NCBI GenBank assembly: GCA_029961685.1
Contig: JARWKL010000007.1
Location: forward strand, 6,096,708-6,160,707
DNA from: Aristolochia californica
Lineage: Eukaryota; Streptophyta; Magnoliopsida; Piperales; Aristolochiaceae
DNA: 64,000 nt
Reading direction: 5' to 3'
The number at the start of each line of letters is the position of its first letter. Within the stretch, counting starts at the first letter, position 1. Under the pieces are notes generated by a model. It ran no database searches, was not told the origin of the DNA, and saw nothing but the letters and a program-made list of their open reading frames with translations. Position numbers and translations under genes: made by a program. This document shows positions 1 through 12,282 of this stretch, piece after piece.

Positions 1-177
1 ATCCAATACGAATAGTTATTTGGTGCAAAACATGCAAAACGGTTATCTCAACCGTCTGATCATGATTAAATGACTAAAATTGTCCTTGATTAGACGACTG
101 AGATAACCATTGATCATGATCGAATGACTGAGATAGCATTTTACATATTTCACACCGAATGGCTTTTGATATTGGAT
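1..177. mobile_element. MITE-like inverted repeat
   Basis: The left edge (ATCCAATA, then a GGTGCAAAACATGCAAAA stretch) is matched as its reverse complement by the right edge ending at 177 (TTTTACATATTTCACACC, then TATTGGAT). Inner segments containing GTTATCTCA and TGATCATGAT are also mirrored. The whole can fold into one imperfect hairpin and has no coding capacity. This is what a non-autonomous DNA transposon looks like. The left end may continue beyond the window, so no target duplication could be checked. A shorter relative lies at 19060-19149. Confidence 0.6.
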
Positions 178-187
178 CAACCCTATC

Positions 188-193
<6 letters not shown>

Positions 194-218
<25 letters not shown>
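194..218. repeat. (AT)n microsatellite
   Basis: An uninterrupted alternating TA run of about 25 bases, directly downstream of the MITE-like repeat. Confidence 0.95.
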
Positions 219-879
219 TGGATCCAAAACATGTACCATCCCCTCGTGCCAAGGTTGCAATATTACAGAGCAATGCCTGCACAACAAGAACGAAAAAAGC
301 GAGATAACACATTTCAGCAATTGCTGTTTTTTGTAATGTGCTTGGGTTACAATTCCTGTAAACATCTCAGATAGGAGATCCCTTTTTCACTTGATTATGA
401 GTGATTCCATCAAGAAATCAAGTCCAGTGAGGAAATAGGCTTAGATCTGTGCAGTCTTAAGAGAATAGAAATAACCTGAGTAGTTAATGCTGTGGTAGAA
501 CCAAACTGAGCACAATAGTGTTCTCTGGTTTTTACACCATTAGCTCAATCAGATGTCAATGAGAAACATACCTCATTCATTAATCAAATAAAATATACTT
601 AGTGCTGGATAGAGCTGGCTTCGGTCTTCGTGCAAATAAAATTAAAACCGGGTATACAATTTGGCTTTCCCAACATAATGATGAAATCAAATAATAACAA
701 AAACCTTACAGACCAAAACGAGACAAACAAAATTTACAAGGGAAGAGAGATAACGGATATCTGACCTCTTCCTAGTATTCTCATGATTCATGCTGGCTTG
801 TGTCATGTACGGACTCACCTGGATTTCGTGAATAGCTGCAAGCTATGTAAGAATTTTCAGTATAAACTCTAATAGGCTC

Positions 880-3800
880 TCATACCCTAAATCGTACAAC
901 AACACAAGATATGTCATCTTTACTGTCTCTATTCAAAGCTTCCGCTGTCAGTTGCTTGGCAGCAGATAATGGGTCCTTGACCTTTCTTGCAAGATTGACC
1001 GCTTCTTGGTTATCCATGACCTGGACCAAGCACCCATGAAAAACAATAAAGGATTTTTAGACACTGACATGGAGTCCACACAGAGAAGAAGAGAGGTAGA
1101 AAAGTGGAGAAGGACCTTCCACAAACCATCACTGGCAAGGATGAGAAGTTCAGTTTCATGGTCGATGTCTGCTTGGTCAATGTCAGGTTCTGAGCTTAAG
1201 TGTGACTTAAGGCTCTTGTCACCAAACGCACGAGAAACAGCTAACTGACCATTAACTCTGGGCACATCTCCTACATAAAGTTGTCAAACTAAAGTCAGTA
1301 TCTTATTTTTTATTTTTGTTAGGAAAAAGTGATAGAGATACCAAGTTAATTTGATATGTCTGGAGAAGCAGGTAAGGTCATGAAAAGATGAGAACAGAGT
1401 AATTTGAAGAATGTTTTTGCGACTGTATGTGTGCAAATGTAAATATCACAGCATATGCTTTCCAAATCAAACTGCTTTGTCAGCTATCCAAGACAATAAA
1501 TTACAGTAAAATGGAAAGTCCTAACTAACAAAAGGGAAAATTTGAAAGTATGCATTACCACTCAAACAAGAACCATATCTCAGGAAGAATACTAGATCTA
1601 CCCCAACATTTTTGTTTCAAAAACGTTGTCAATAAAGAAAAATAACCTTCAATCTCCAAAAGCCACTTATATTAACTAATTGCTGCTGCACTGCACCCAA
1701 ATAAGCATTTAAATAAACGCAAACAAGGATGGTATGGCTTGAGGTATTCTCAGTTGATAAGGAAGCTCACTACCTTGAGGAAGCAGGGTTAGGTCTCAGC
1801 AAAACATGCACTTCCTTGCCCCTCCCCTCTCTCAACATACGCATATACAATTTATGTTTATGATCTCAATGGTTTGGTCAGTTTTTTACTGTTTAGATCT
1901 AGTTTTAGTGAAACTCACAAAATGGTGGTACTAGCCTATTTGGTTCATCGGTGTCTAGGAAACCACTATGACAAACTTAGGGCATCGACTAACATTAGGA
2001 TGTCAGCTTTTTGAATCATACATTGGGGTCTATAAAACCAAGGTGGAGCACTGGGGGTTTTACAAGTGAGAAGACATTCTCTTGATAGCATGCAGCAGAA
2101 TCACGGAAGGAAGCGAATAAGAACTAGCAGTGGTTATAGAGTTTGACTTTTTAGTTGACGCAGAGGGAGTTGTACAAGTGAGAAGACATGCTCCTGATAA
2201 TATGCAGCATAACCACAGAATGAAGGCACTATGGACTGACCAACCAGTAGCTGTAGAGTTTGACTATTTAGTTAAAAACTGCCTTATATGTTGCACAGCA
2301 ATAAAGCTATTTCTTTCTAACAGGAAGATTCCTTATACAAATACTACACTCTAAACCTTGGCGAGACTTAAACCAAAGACCACAAGTGGACATTGAGCCA
2401 AAAGCCTACATCACAACATAAGTGTAAGATTCAGTAATCAATTATGTGAATTGAGCAGTGAATACAGATCAGAAAGCCATATAAATTAAATCTCAATATT
2501 TCAATAAGATAGTTATTCAAAAAGGTCATTTTTCCAAGAAAAAATATAAAAATTTCATGTTTTTATAGAAAACCTGGCATGTTTGAAACGAAGCCTCCTC
2601 TTGTTTCAATGCTCCCTCGCTCTGTGCTTGGCTCATGATCAGTGCTCATTTGTCTTGCCTCTCCACCCTTTGAAAGAACTGCTCTAGAATCTCCCACATT
2701 GGCTATCCATAACTTTTGGCCATTTATGAGAATGGCAGTTACAGCGGTGGACCCGCCTCGTCCCAAATCTGGACTATGAGAGAGAATTGCCTGGTCAGTC
2801 CTTTCATAGGCCTTCTTAATTGATCTATCTGGGTGGGTCCAGAACTCTTCCTAAAAAAAACAAACATGTAATTCTCAATTAAGCAGATCTCAATGTTTCA
2901 GAGTGATCAAGGAAACATCTTGAGAGGAAGGTCCATATCCCTGCATCCCTACTTTTTGTGTGGCATTGTTATTTTTCGAAGGCATATGCATGACAAATAT
3001 TGAAACCTGGACCTAATATCAGTGGGACCATTGCCAAAAATCTCACTGTTTGAATGATCATGGTCATAAAAACAATGACTTTACACCTACAGTACGAAAC
3101 ATTTAACAAAAGATTCACCAGATCACTCAAACAGCAGACCATGACCAAGCATAATAACAAGTGGGTCTCTTTCTCCAAGAATTTCACAGACTTTAATAAC
3201 TACAACAGGATACCTCCTTTAAAATATTGGAAAACAAGTGCTTTTGCAAGTAAGCCGGCACACTATCTCCCAAATGTCCATCGAAAATAGCGAACAACCC
3301 AAGCTCTTGTCCCTTGACTTGTACAAATTTTGCGACATGATAGTCTTCCATAGGATGATTAGCCTTCCCTTTGATGAGACTGAATCCATAAGTAGCCTTA
3401 ATTGGACCCTGATGGTTTCTTCCTTTACCAGAACCGCATGATGAACGTACTCCTACCAGCTAAAAGAAAGAACAAAATTCAAATGTGAAGTATACCAGTT
3501 ATAAAGCTGCTCTAATCGTGAAACTTCATAAATAGAAAGACTTAAAAACCACAACCATGATACACCACTCGTAAGAGACCTAATTAAATAGAGGGAAATC
3601 CCTCTAAGATATTAAATACAAGTTGAAATTATATCCATGTTCAACGTTTCAAATTTAACACATAAAACATACAAACACAAAGATTGGAAGGAAAATGAAG
3701 ATGGAAAAACCCTTTTGAGTAAAGAAAGCCATTAGCAGGAAAATAAAGATGAAAAACACTGCGAGTACAGAAAGCCAGAAGTATTGTATCATTACAGTAG

Positions 3801-4270
3801 GAGATTAAATTCACTACCAGTCTTGAAACGATCCTGCTAGAACCAAATGAACAAAAGTTCGATTTCTCATACAAGACTGGAAAACGGCATTAAGCAGCAG
3901 AGGACTCGAGATCTTCAAAAGGAAGAAATCGAACTTAAACTGTTGAGTAGTAGAGGGTGGAAGAAGTAGCCCAAGAAAACCTCGACCTCATGTCAGAAAA
4001 CGCCATAATTCACTTTTAAAGCCAAAGTAAATTATGAATGGAATGTAAAGCAAAAAAGGAACAACTTGGAAAGACCAGCGTGTAGAACTTCTCCCAACTC
4101 ATCAATTTACACTCAAGAGACAAAATGACAGAATTTATTTTGAGTCTCTATTAATCCACCTCAACAGCAAGAGGCTAACAAAATCAGAAAAGTAAAACAA
4201 CAAAGGAAAGCAAAAATCAGTTTACCTGAGAATAGGCAGCATTAAAACAGCAGAGCCTATCCATACACAT
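880..4270 (-). CDS. Protein phosphatase 2C (PP2C), Mg/Mn-dependent
   Basis: Serine/threonine phosphatase of the plant PP2C family. Five coding exons on the minus strand: 4270-4226, 3459-3214, 2850-2574, 1270-1116 and 1020-880, all with GT-AG introns, giving 864 nt or 287 residues. Metal-site and family motifs are present in order: PMED (about 51-54), DGHLGD (75-80), GRGGSTAV (127-134), NVGDSRAV (148-155), DVPRVNGQLA (191-200), ASDGLW (235-240) and KDDISCVVV (275-283). The protein starts MCMDRLCCFN, and Met3 is an alternative start. The short N-terminus with no added domain, and the overall sequence, resemble the small PP2Cs of the Arabidopsis At1g34750/At1g22280 group. That is recognition from memory, not a search. 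All catalytic acidic residues look intact, so the enzyme should be active. The substrate cannot be read from sequence. Confidence 0.93.
2061..2280. repeat. 112-bp direct tandem duplication inside PP2C intron 3
   Basis: A segment starting TACAAGTGAGAAGACAT at 2061 recurs at 2173, and both copies run on to a GTAGAGTTTGACT-like stretch (about 2150 and 2255). The two copies are diverged but collinear. It lies wholly within the intron between exons 3 and 4, so it does not affect the protein. Confidence 0.75.
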
Positions 4271-6828
4271 CTCAACCGAGTCGATCCGCCAGCTAAATTC
4301 CCAGCATCTGTGACATTAAAATTGAAATTTCAACAAAACGTATCTCAGAAAACTTCGATTCATTTACCAATTTCACCCAACACGAAAAGGAAAAGTGATG
4401 TAAAAAAAAGCAGAAATATCCCATCAAAGAACAGAAGACCGAACTGGAATCTTTTGGGTACTCCAAAATTCAACTCACCGATCAGTCTGCCATCGTCTTT
4501 CTCCACTAAACTGAGAAACACAACAAAAATAAAAATAAAAAAGCCAAAAAAGAAGAAAAAGCAAAGCTCAACTTGGGTTTTTCTCCCTCTCCTTCTCCAA
4601 CAACAGGCTTTAGAGAGCAAAATAAAGGATGGAAACCACAACAACCGCTGAGAACCCTTTCTACTGAGGATTATTGAATATGCACAATAAAATAAGAGGA
4701 ATTCGCCGGAGTGGTGCTATTTGCGACTTTATAACCGTTTTTGGGTCTTCTTCGGAGTACAAAGGAAAAAAAGGCAGCCACAGGGCAGACTTCCTTCATG
4801 TTGACTTTCCTGGCTACTACTTCAATGATAACTGAAGCAGATACATTTGCCCCTGGCTCTAGCCAAAAATAGAAAAGCAAAATGCCCCCCACTGTTACAC
4901 AAATCTCAACTTCAGCTTTCCTTGCTGCACTACCCATCATCTCAATTTTTCTTTTTTCTTTAATGTCGCTTTTGGCTTATTTTTCTGTTTCCAGTTTTCC
5001 ATTTCTAGTTTTGATTGCTCTACCCTTTAGCTCCTGGATTTTCCATTTTATATTCGTTTTTATAGCTCAATAGAGGAGAGTTTCCAATAAGAAGAGTTTA
5101 ATTGTTGTAAAAACAAACTTACTTGCAGCTTGAATGTGATGGTCTTGGTCAAGATAAAATTAAGACAAGGAATAGTTTAGAACTTGACATCACATTTCCC
5201 TTTAGCATAGTGGTTTGATACTTTTGGTTTTTAATCATTTGCTAAATAGATTGTTAACATTTGTAATAACAATATAATAATCTCATTAACTGAGCTTTAG
5301 CTGCAAGTATCCTCATTAAAGACTATTCTTCATTGCCTGAAGCCATACTATATGGACCTGGTCATATACAGATAGGTAGGGATAGCCCTAACCATTGACC
5401 CAGTGCCTTAACCACATGAAAGCTGACTTGTAGTGGTTTTTGCTATAGGGTGACCCAAAAAACCACTTGAAAACATGTCTTGCCCTAGTTGTAGGATATA
5501 TATTGGTTGGGGTCTCTACCAAGTGTGAAAGCTTGAGAAAAAAAAAAGCCACAAATCTTGATAGTGCTTTTAGTTGTCATCTGTTTGTATTTGTTGTTTG
5601 TGTATGAGGATTGCCACATAAAGATTATCAATAATATCATATGTGAAAAAGGTTTGTAATGCAAATCAACAACTTAAGACGTGTCCAAGGGCTTGAGTTC
5701 CATCTCTTATTCGTCAGTCTCATCACACATCTTAATTTATATGATCGACGATTGAGTTTAATTAGGATTAACTTTTTTTTTTTTTTTTTCCTCATATTGG
5801 AAAGCCATTTTTGGGACATGGGGAGTAATTTGATGTAAAGTATTAACAAAAGCAATTACCTAGTTAATATGTCAAAATACTAGAAAATAGCTAATATAAA
5901 TTTAAAGTGTGTTTATATAGAAGAAGAAAATTTGTCCTAAAACTAGTTTGAAATAAAAATGATATTTTTACAAAAAAAATAATTGAAATTATAAAAAAAA
6001 ATATTTAATTTTAAGCAGCTTAAGGATTTCACTAATGCTTTGCAGAGAATAATATATGTCATGACATAATTTAAATACAAACTTGTACATCTAGTTTAGA
6101 TGAATAAATCAAATTATAATGAAATTGATGTCGAACATTCTCAATATGCCTTAAAACATATCAAACTCAATTTCACTTCCCATGTATATTCTACTTTCAT
6201 ATTTTAAATTATTTGTTGCATATTAAAAGCCAGATAAAATCGATGAATTTTCTTCTTCTTAACCTGTCTAGAGCTTATTACAAGTTTTTTTTTAAAAAAA
6301 AAATTGACATTTCGAAATATAGAAGAGATAATAAAAAGAAATTAAGATACACATGTTGTAATAAATAAAACCCTAAGAGATGATTAAATATAATTGTCCT
6401 ATCTTGTTCTTAAAGGTGAGAAGCACTAACTTTTTATAAAAAGGAAAACTAAAGAGAGCATCCAACTTTTGGGTCCCACTATCTTTTATAAATTTGAAAT
6501 TATACCCTTCATTCTGATGGAATTTGCAAAAGTAAAAAATGTTGGTCCCAAATCTCTATACCGCCCCCTCCCCAAAAAAAGCTTTTCCATGAATTCTTTT
6601 TCATGCATGCAAAAATGTCAATTGAGAATTTCAATTTCCTGCCTTAAAGGAAAAAAAAAAAAAAAGCAAAAGAAGGAATCAAAGAGACATGCTTTTGGCT
6701 TTTTTGTAACTTTTTTTAATAGTGAAAATATTCTCATTGCTATTTTTGTAACCTTGGGCTTTCTTTCATAGAAGAAGAGACAACTTTTCTTCTTTTTTTT
6801 CTTTACTCAAAAATCTTATCTTCTTAGA
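4271..6828. other. Intergenic DNA upstream of PP2C, no gene seen
   Basis: This should hold the PP2C promoter and 5' UTR at the low-coordinate end. The remainder is AT-rich with many A and T runs (for example 5770-5789 and 6650-6666). Open frames here are short, low in complexity and unlike any family I recognise. Confidence 0.6.
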
Positions 6829-7449
6829 TGCTCCTCTTCTCGTCTCTTGAATGGAAGAGGCGGTACCAGAATCAAGAGAAAAAATTTTCTATCTCCACAA
6901 ATAGCACAAATGTTGACAAATTTTGGTCCATAAGAAAATTTTCTAATGATATTTTTTCCTACATTTTCCTATTGACACAAACACACCGTAAAGTTGAATT
7001 ACAGGATCATATTCAAAATTACGTTATCTAATTAATTAAATTCTAAAATGCAACATCTAAGAAGGATGTATTTAAAATTTTATCTATTTATTTTTTTATA
7101 ATCCCAGTAATGAAATTTAAAGTAAATTTATGCAAATAAACCATTTCCTAAAGCACTAAGGAGTTAACTTGGATTTTGGTATAAAAACAAAATGTGCCTC
7201 CGATGCTAATATAAGTATTGCGTCAATTTTCTCAGAATCTAACATTTTTTTCCAATTACATGATAATTATTATGCTATATTATTTTAATTATAAATTAAA
7301 TTTAATTATTGGATCATTTATTGGACTTATATTATTTTCAATATAATTAAATTTAACTAGTTTTTTATTTGGTAGAAGTAGTTGTTATACATACTTTTTT
7401 CTTTGTTTTTTAATTTTTAATTCACCACAAATTTGGCGCATGAGTTCCA

Positions 7450-7649
7450 GCGGCTAGCCAATACACCTAAATGACCGATCTATTAGGTGCGAAAAGCTAC
7501 CACCTACAAGAGTGGACGGAACCACTCTGACACCCACCCCGCCCTGATACCGTGTTAAACGCCTAGCCAATACACTCAAACGATCGATCTGTTAGGTGCG
7601 AAAAGCTACCGCCTACAAGCCTACAAGAGTAGACGGAACCACTCTGACA
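7450..7649 (-). mobile_element. TRIM-like mini LTR element, copy 1 (internally deleted)
   Basis: Two LTR copies of about 83-97 bp (7450-7532 and 7553-7649) flank only about 20 bp of interior (polypurine tract fused to PBS remnant). The right side keeps the target duplication CCAAA (7650-7654). The left edge has lost the terminal TGACA, as in copy 2. The right LTR has a small internal duplication (GCCTACAA repeated). Confidence 0.75.
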
Positions 7650-8800
7650 CCAAAGGACATTCCTTGTGCTTTTATCACAAATAACTTATGAAATAAAAAA
7701 AAATCCCATCAATTTTTAAATGACTTCTAATTTTCTAATGTTGATGAAAAGTTTTTTACTATAATCACTATAAAAACAAATATTGACTTAGTTTTGAAAA
7801 TAATAAGTGTGTATTTTAATTATTTTAAATTATTTTAAATATTGACTAGATGTCATAAGTCCAAACACGACCAAAATTGCAATAGGACTATTTTTTTTTT
7901 TTTTTATAAACTTAGGTGTCAATTTGTTATTAAATTTTAAAATAAGTAATATTTTTTAGAAATCAAGTTTAAGTCAAAAGGGGGAAATCCCCTTCCCATG
8001 TGTAGAAACAAGATGGGGTCTCTTCTTCTTTTATCTTTTGTTGAGGGAGGGGGGAGTTGGTGGGGGACACTCCCCTTCTTCTCGTCTCTTGAATGGAGGA
8101 GGCGGTACCAAAATCAAGAGGAAAATTTTTCTATCTCCACAAGGGCACAAATGTTGACAAATTTTGGTCCACAAGAAAAAATTTCGATGATATTTTTTCC
8201 TACATTTTCCTATTGACACAAACACACCATAAAGTTGCATTGCAGGATCATATTCAAAATTAAATTATCTAATTAGTTAAATTCTAAAATGCAACATCTA
8301 AGAAGGATGTATTTAAAAATTTATCTATTTATTTTTTATAATCCCAGTAATGAAATTTAAAGTAAATTTATCCAAATAAAGCATTTCCTAAAGCTCTAAG
8401 GAGTTAACTTGGATTTTGGTATAAAAACAAAATGTGCCACCGATGCTAATATGTATTGCATCAATTTTGTCATAATCTAACATTTTTTTCCAATACATGA
8501 TAATTATTATGCTATATTATTTTAATTATAAATTAAAATTTAATTATTGGATCATTTATTGGACTTATACTATTTTCAATATAATTAAATTTAACTAGTT
8601 TTTTATTTGGTAGAAGTAGTTGTTTTACATACTTTTTTCTTTTTTTAAAATTTTTAATTCACCACAAATTTGGCGCATGAGAATTTTAAATTTAAGGATG
8701 TTTGTAAATTATCTCAATAAACTTAAATTTTAACTTAAAAATTATAAAAAAAATAAATATACCATGGTTTCACATTCTTATATAGAGAAAATGAGTTCCA

Positions 8801-9018
8801 GTGGTTAGCCAATACACCCAAACGACCGATCTGTTAGGTGCGGAAAACTACAACCTACAAGAGTGGATGAAACCACTCTGACACCCACCCCGCCCATTCT
8901 CTACCGCCTCTCACGGGATGCGAACGCAGTATGTGGCGTGCTAAACTCTGATACCATGTTAAACGCCTAGCCAATACACTCAAACGACCGAACAAGAGTA
9001 GACGAAACCACTCTGATG
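8801..9018 (-). mobile_element. TRIM-like mini LTR element, copy 2
   Basis: The left LTR is 8801-8883. The interior carries a polypurine tract (CCCACCCCGCCC on the plus strand) and a PBS (ACTCTGATACCA on the plus strand). The right LTR, 8957-9018, is shortened by a deletion of about 27 bp. Flanking CCAAA is kept on the right. The left edge has the same small loss as copy 1. Confidence 0.75.
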
Positions 9019-10184
9019 CCAAAAGACATTCCTTGTGCTTTTATCTCAAATAACTTATGAAATGAAGAAAAAAAATCCCATCAATTTTTAAATGACTTCT
9101 AATTTTCTAATGTTGATAAATATTTTTTTACTATAATCACTATAAAAACAAATATTGAGTTAGTTTGGAAAATAATAAGTGTGTATTTTAAATATTGACT
9201 AGATGTCATAAGTCCAAACATGACCAAAATTGCAATAGGACTATTTTTTTTTTATAAACTTCGGTGTCAATTTGTTATTAAATTTTAAAATAAGTAATAT
9301 TTTTTAGAAATAAAACAGGCTTAATTGTTGGCTCAAGTTTAAGTCAAAAGGAGGAAATCCCCTTCCCATGTGTAGAAACAAGATGGGGAACTTCCTGTCT
9401 CTTCTTCTTTTCTCTTTTGCTGAGGGAGGGGGGAGTTGGTGGGGGACACTCCCCCTCTTCTCGTCTCTTGAATGGAGAAGGCGGTACCAGAATCAAGAGG
9501 AAATTTTTTCTATCTCCACAAATGGCACAAATGTTGACAAATTTTGGTTCACAAGAAAAAAATTCGATGATATTTTTTCCTACATTTTCCTATTGACACA
9601 AACACACCGTAAAGTTGCATTGTAGGATCGTATTCAAAATTACATTTTCTAATTAGTTAAATTCTAAAATGCAACATCTAAGAAGGATGTATTTAAAAAT
9701 TTATCTATTTATTTTTTATAATCCCAGTAATGAAATTTAAAGTAAATTTATGCAAATAAAGCATTTCCTAAAGCTCTAAGGAGTTAACTTGGATTTTGGT
9801 ATAAAAACAAAATGTGCCTCCGATGCTAATATAAGTATTGCGTCAATTTTCTCAGAATCTAACATTTTTTCCAATACATGATAATTATTATGCTATATTA
9901 TTTTAATTATAAATTAAAATTTAATTATTGGATCATTTATTGGACTTATACTATTTTCAATATAATTAAATTTAACTAGTTTTTTATTTGGTAGAAGTAG
10001 TTGTTATACATACTTTTTTCTTTGTTTTTTAATTTTTAATTCACCACAAATTTGGCGCATGAGAATTTTAAATTTAAGGGTGTTTTTAAATTATCTCAAT
10101 AAACTTAAATTTTAACTTAACAATTATAACAAAATTAAATATACCATGGTTTCACATTCTTATATAGTGAAAATGAGTTCCAAA

Positions 10185-10434
10185 TGACAGTGGCTAGCCA
10201 ATACACCCAAACGACTGATCTGTTAGGTACGGAAAGCTACCGCCTACAAGAGTGGATGGAACCACTTTGACACTTACCCTGCCCATTCTCTACCGCCTCT
10301 CACGGGATTCACACAATGGATGTGGCATGCCCAGCTCTGATACCATGTTAAACGCCTAGCCAATACACTCAAACGACCGATCTGTTAGGTGCGAAAAACT
10401 ACCGCCTACAAGAGTGGACGGAACCACTCTGACA
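10185..10434 (-). mobile_element. TRIM/SMART-like mini LTR retrotransposon, copy 3 (intact ends)
   Basis: A complete 250-bp element flanked by a perfect 5-bp target duplication CCAAA (10180-10184 and 10435-10439). Read on the minus strand: the 5' LTR (10434-10346, 89 bp, TGTCAGAG...TTTAACA) is followed at once by TGGTATCAGAGC, the usual primer-binding site matching initiator tRNA-Met. Then come about 50 bp of non-coding DNA, a polypurine tract GGGCAGGGTAAG, and the 3' LTR (10272-10185, 88 bp, ending CACTGTCA). There is no coding capacity, so it must have moved with enzymes from another LTR element. Size and layout fit TRIM/SMART elements. Confidence 0.85.
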
Positions 10435-10639
10435 CCAAAGGACATTCCTTGTGCTTTTATCACAAATAACTTGTGAAATGAAAAAAAAAATCTCATCAAT
10501 TTTTAAATGATTTCTAATTTTCTAATGTTGACGAATAGTTTTTTTACTATAATCACTATAAAACAAATATTGACTTAGTTTGGAAATAATAAGTGTGTAT
10601 TTTAATTATTCTTAACATAATAATTTTTTTTGTTTTTGA

Positions 10640-11860
10640 CACTTGTCCTCTTTGGTAAATGTTGAAACTTATGACCAATTCTCCAATTAAATTTTGTTTA
10701 AGTAGAAATATTAGGTTTCCTAATTGTGCTAAAATTACCTTATAATGAGTTGTTTAATGCAAAAGAAAAAAGTGTCCAAGTTTAAAGATCTGAACCTTAC
10801 TTGTAGTCCTGGACAAGAGAGGAAAATGTACTCTTGAAAGTAGTCTATATAATGTAGGTTCTGTAAGCCATTAAAATCATACGATCAATACATAGCACAA
10901 TTGTGATATTTTGAAATAAATAATATTTATTACATTTATTGATGACTTTCACCATTCTTCCTTCAAAGAAACAACTATTGGTATTGAATGGTCTATAAGA
11001 CCAAGTACCAGCTAGATGGAGGAGTTAATAAACTCAAGCTGTGTTTGGTGGTAAAGGGCTACTGACAGAAGTTGGATATAGATTATTTTGAAGTCTCTGC
11101 CTCGATACTCAACTTAATAGGGTATAGATAATCTCATGTTGGCAGCTTAGAAGAGGTAGGTAATTCATCGGATGGATGTCTTGTTTGCGTTCCTTAATAG
11201 CAAATTGGAAGAAGAGGTTTATATTGAAAAGTCAAATGGATATGTTTAAGTCGACAAGGAACACATGATGTACAAGTTGAAGAAAACTTCTATGAGTTGA
11301 AGCAAGCCCCTCATGCTTGGTAGACTCTGATCGATGAATATTTTTTGTAGAGAGGGGTTTAAAAGTTGCCTACATGAACACACTTTGTAAGCCAAAAGAG
11401 GGAGTGATGCACATATATTACTCATTTGTTTGTATGTGGATAATCTAATTTTTATAGGTGACAACCCAACCTTGATTAAGGAGTCTAGGGAGGTCATAAT
11501 GCATAATTTTGATATAATAGACATGGGTCTTAGTCTTACTTTTTAGGACTTGAGGTGACTTAGACAAAGGAAGGTATCTTTGTATGTCAAAAGAAATATG
11601 TTTGTGATGTTCTAGAGAGGTAGAAGATGTCAGATTATAATTCCATTGGCACGCCCATGGAAGATAGACTTAAGTTGACCAAGGAGGGAAGTGTAGCCGA
11701 AGTGAAACCCCCACCTACTACAGGCAAATAGTCGGTAGTCTGTGCTGTTTGACAATTACTCACCTAAGCATTATGACAATGTTAGGATGGTTAGTAGATT
11801 CGTGGAGTAATCACTATAGTCGCACTTGCAAGTTATTAAAAGCATTTTGAGTTCATCACA
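10640..11860 (+). pseudogene. Decayed Ty1/copia reverse transcriptase remnant
   Basis: With several frameshifts and stops, conceptual fragments match copia pol. They include a VVKGY...IDYFEVSA stretch near 11045-11100, IHRMDVLFAFLNSKLEEEVYIEKSNGYV at 11168-11250 (in two pieces), KLKKTS, and LICLYVDNLIFIGDNP at about 11420-11475 in place of the catalytic YVDD block. An RNase H-side remnant follows to about 11840. The catalytic Asp pair is damaged (YVDN). No intact LTR pair was found around it. The stretch at 10640-10960 looks LTR-like but is unproven. Confidence 0.75.
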
Positions 11861-12276
11861 GTTAGTGTTGTTGTTATCGAGATAACCTGACTATTAATCA
11901 ACCAACTAATAACAAGTGTGTGCACATGGCCTACAAAAGGTGTGAGCCTACAAAGCTGTCCTTTTAAGATCCAGATAATTAAACTATTTTTTTATATATT
12001 TTTAAATCATTTTAATAAACTTAAATTTTTTAAGAAATAATTACATTATTAGAATGAAGTATAATGCCGTTGTTCAATAAGGAGAACCTGACTCAACCCG
12101 TCAACGACTGCGAACCGGCCGGTACAAACACGGTTCCCGTACCGGTCACTTCTTTTGTCGTTTTCTCCCGCTCCCGCTACTCCAACGCAGAAAAAAACGA
12201 AAACGTAGCGGCAGATTTGGTGTCGAGGCGAAAGTCGACGTACATGCCACGAACCCGCGAGATTCTAACAACTTGC

Positions 12277-12282
12277 CACGTG
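12277..12282 (+). promoter_or_regulatory. G-box (CACGTG) upstream of the TOM1-like gene
   Basis: A palindromic CACGTG core in GCCACGTGTG, about 160 bp before the proposed start codon. It sits in a locally GC-rich tract (about 12080-12330) that contrasts with the AT-rich DNA upstream. G-boxes bind plant bHLH and bZIP factors. Function here is inferred from position only. Confidence 0.4.

Larger units (their letters stand above)
6829..10613. repeat. Tandem array of three ~1.4-kb units (outer two partial)
   Basis: Three collinear copies run 6829-7837, about 7838-9191 and about 9192-10613. Landmarks recur in order in each: CTTGAATGGA followed by GGCGGTACCA (6847, 8089, 9467), ATGCAACATCTAAGAAGGAT, CACCACAAATTTGGCGCATG, and a short LTR element. 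Copies 2 and 3 also share the leader from GACTAGATGTCATAAGTCC to CCCATGTGTAGAAACAAGATGGGG, which copy 1 lacks. Copy 1 also lacks about 110 bp just before the LTR element. Identity is high by eye. Short frames such as one beginning MCRNKMG recur but do not match a known protein and are not kept open in copy 1. Confidence 0.85.

Noticed and set aside
4310..4651. 113-codon Lys-rich open frame upstream of PP2C
   Set aside because: It is low-complexity and runs over an A-rich tract and the expected PP2C leader, antisense to that gene.
7998..8216. Repeated small open frame (MCRNKMG...) in array units 2 and 3
   Set aside because: It recurs only because the DNA is duplicated, is not maintained in unit 1, changes frame between copies and matches no family.
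10331..10346. tRNA gene fragment suggested by the TGGTATCAGAGC sequence
   Set aside because: It is the primer-binding site of a mini LTR element, touching the LTR end. There is no cloverleaf around it.
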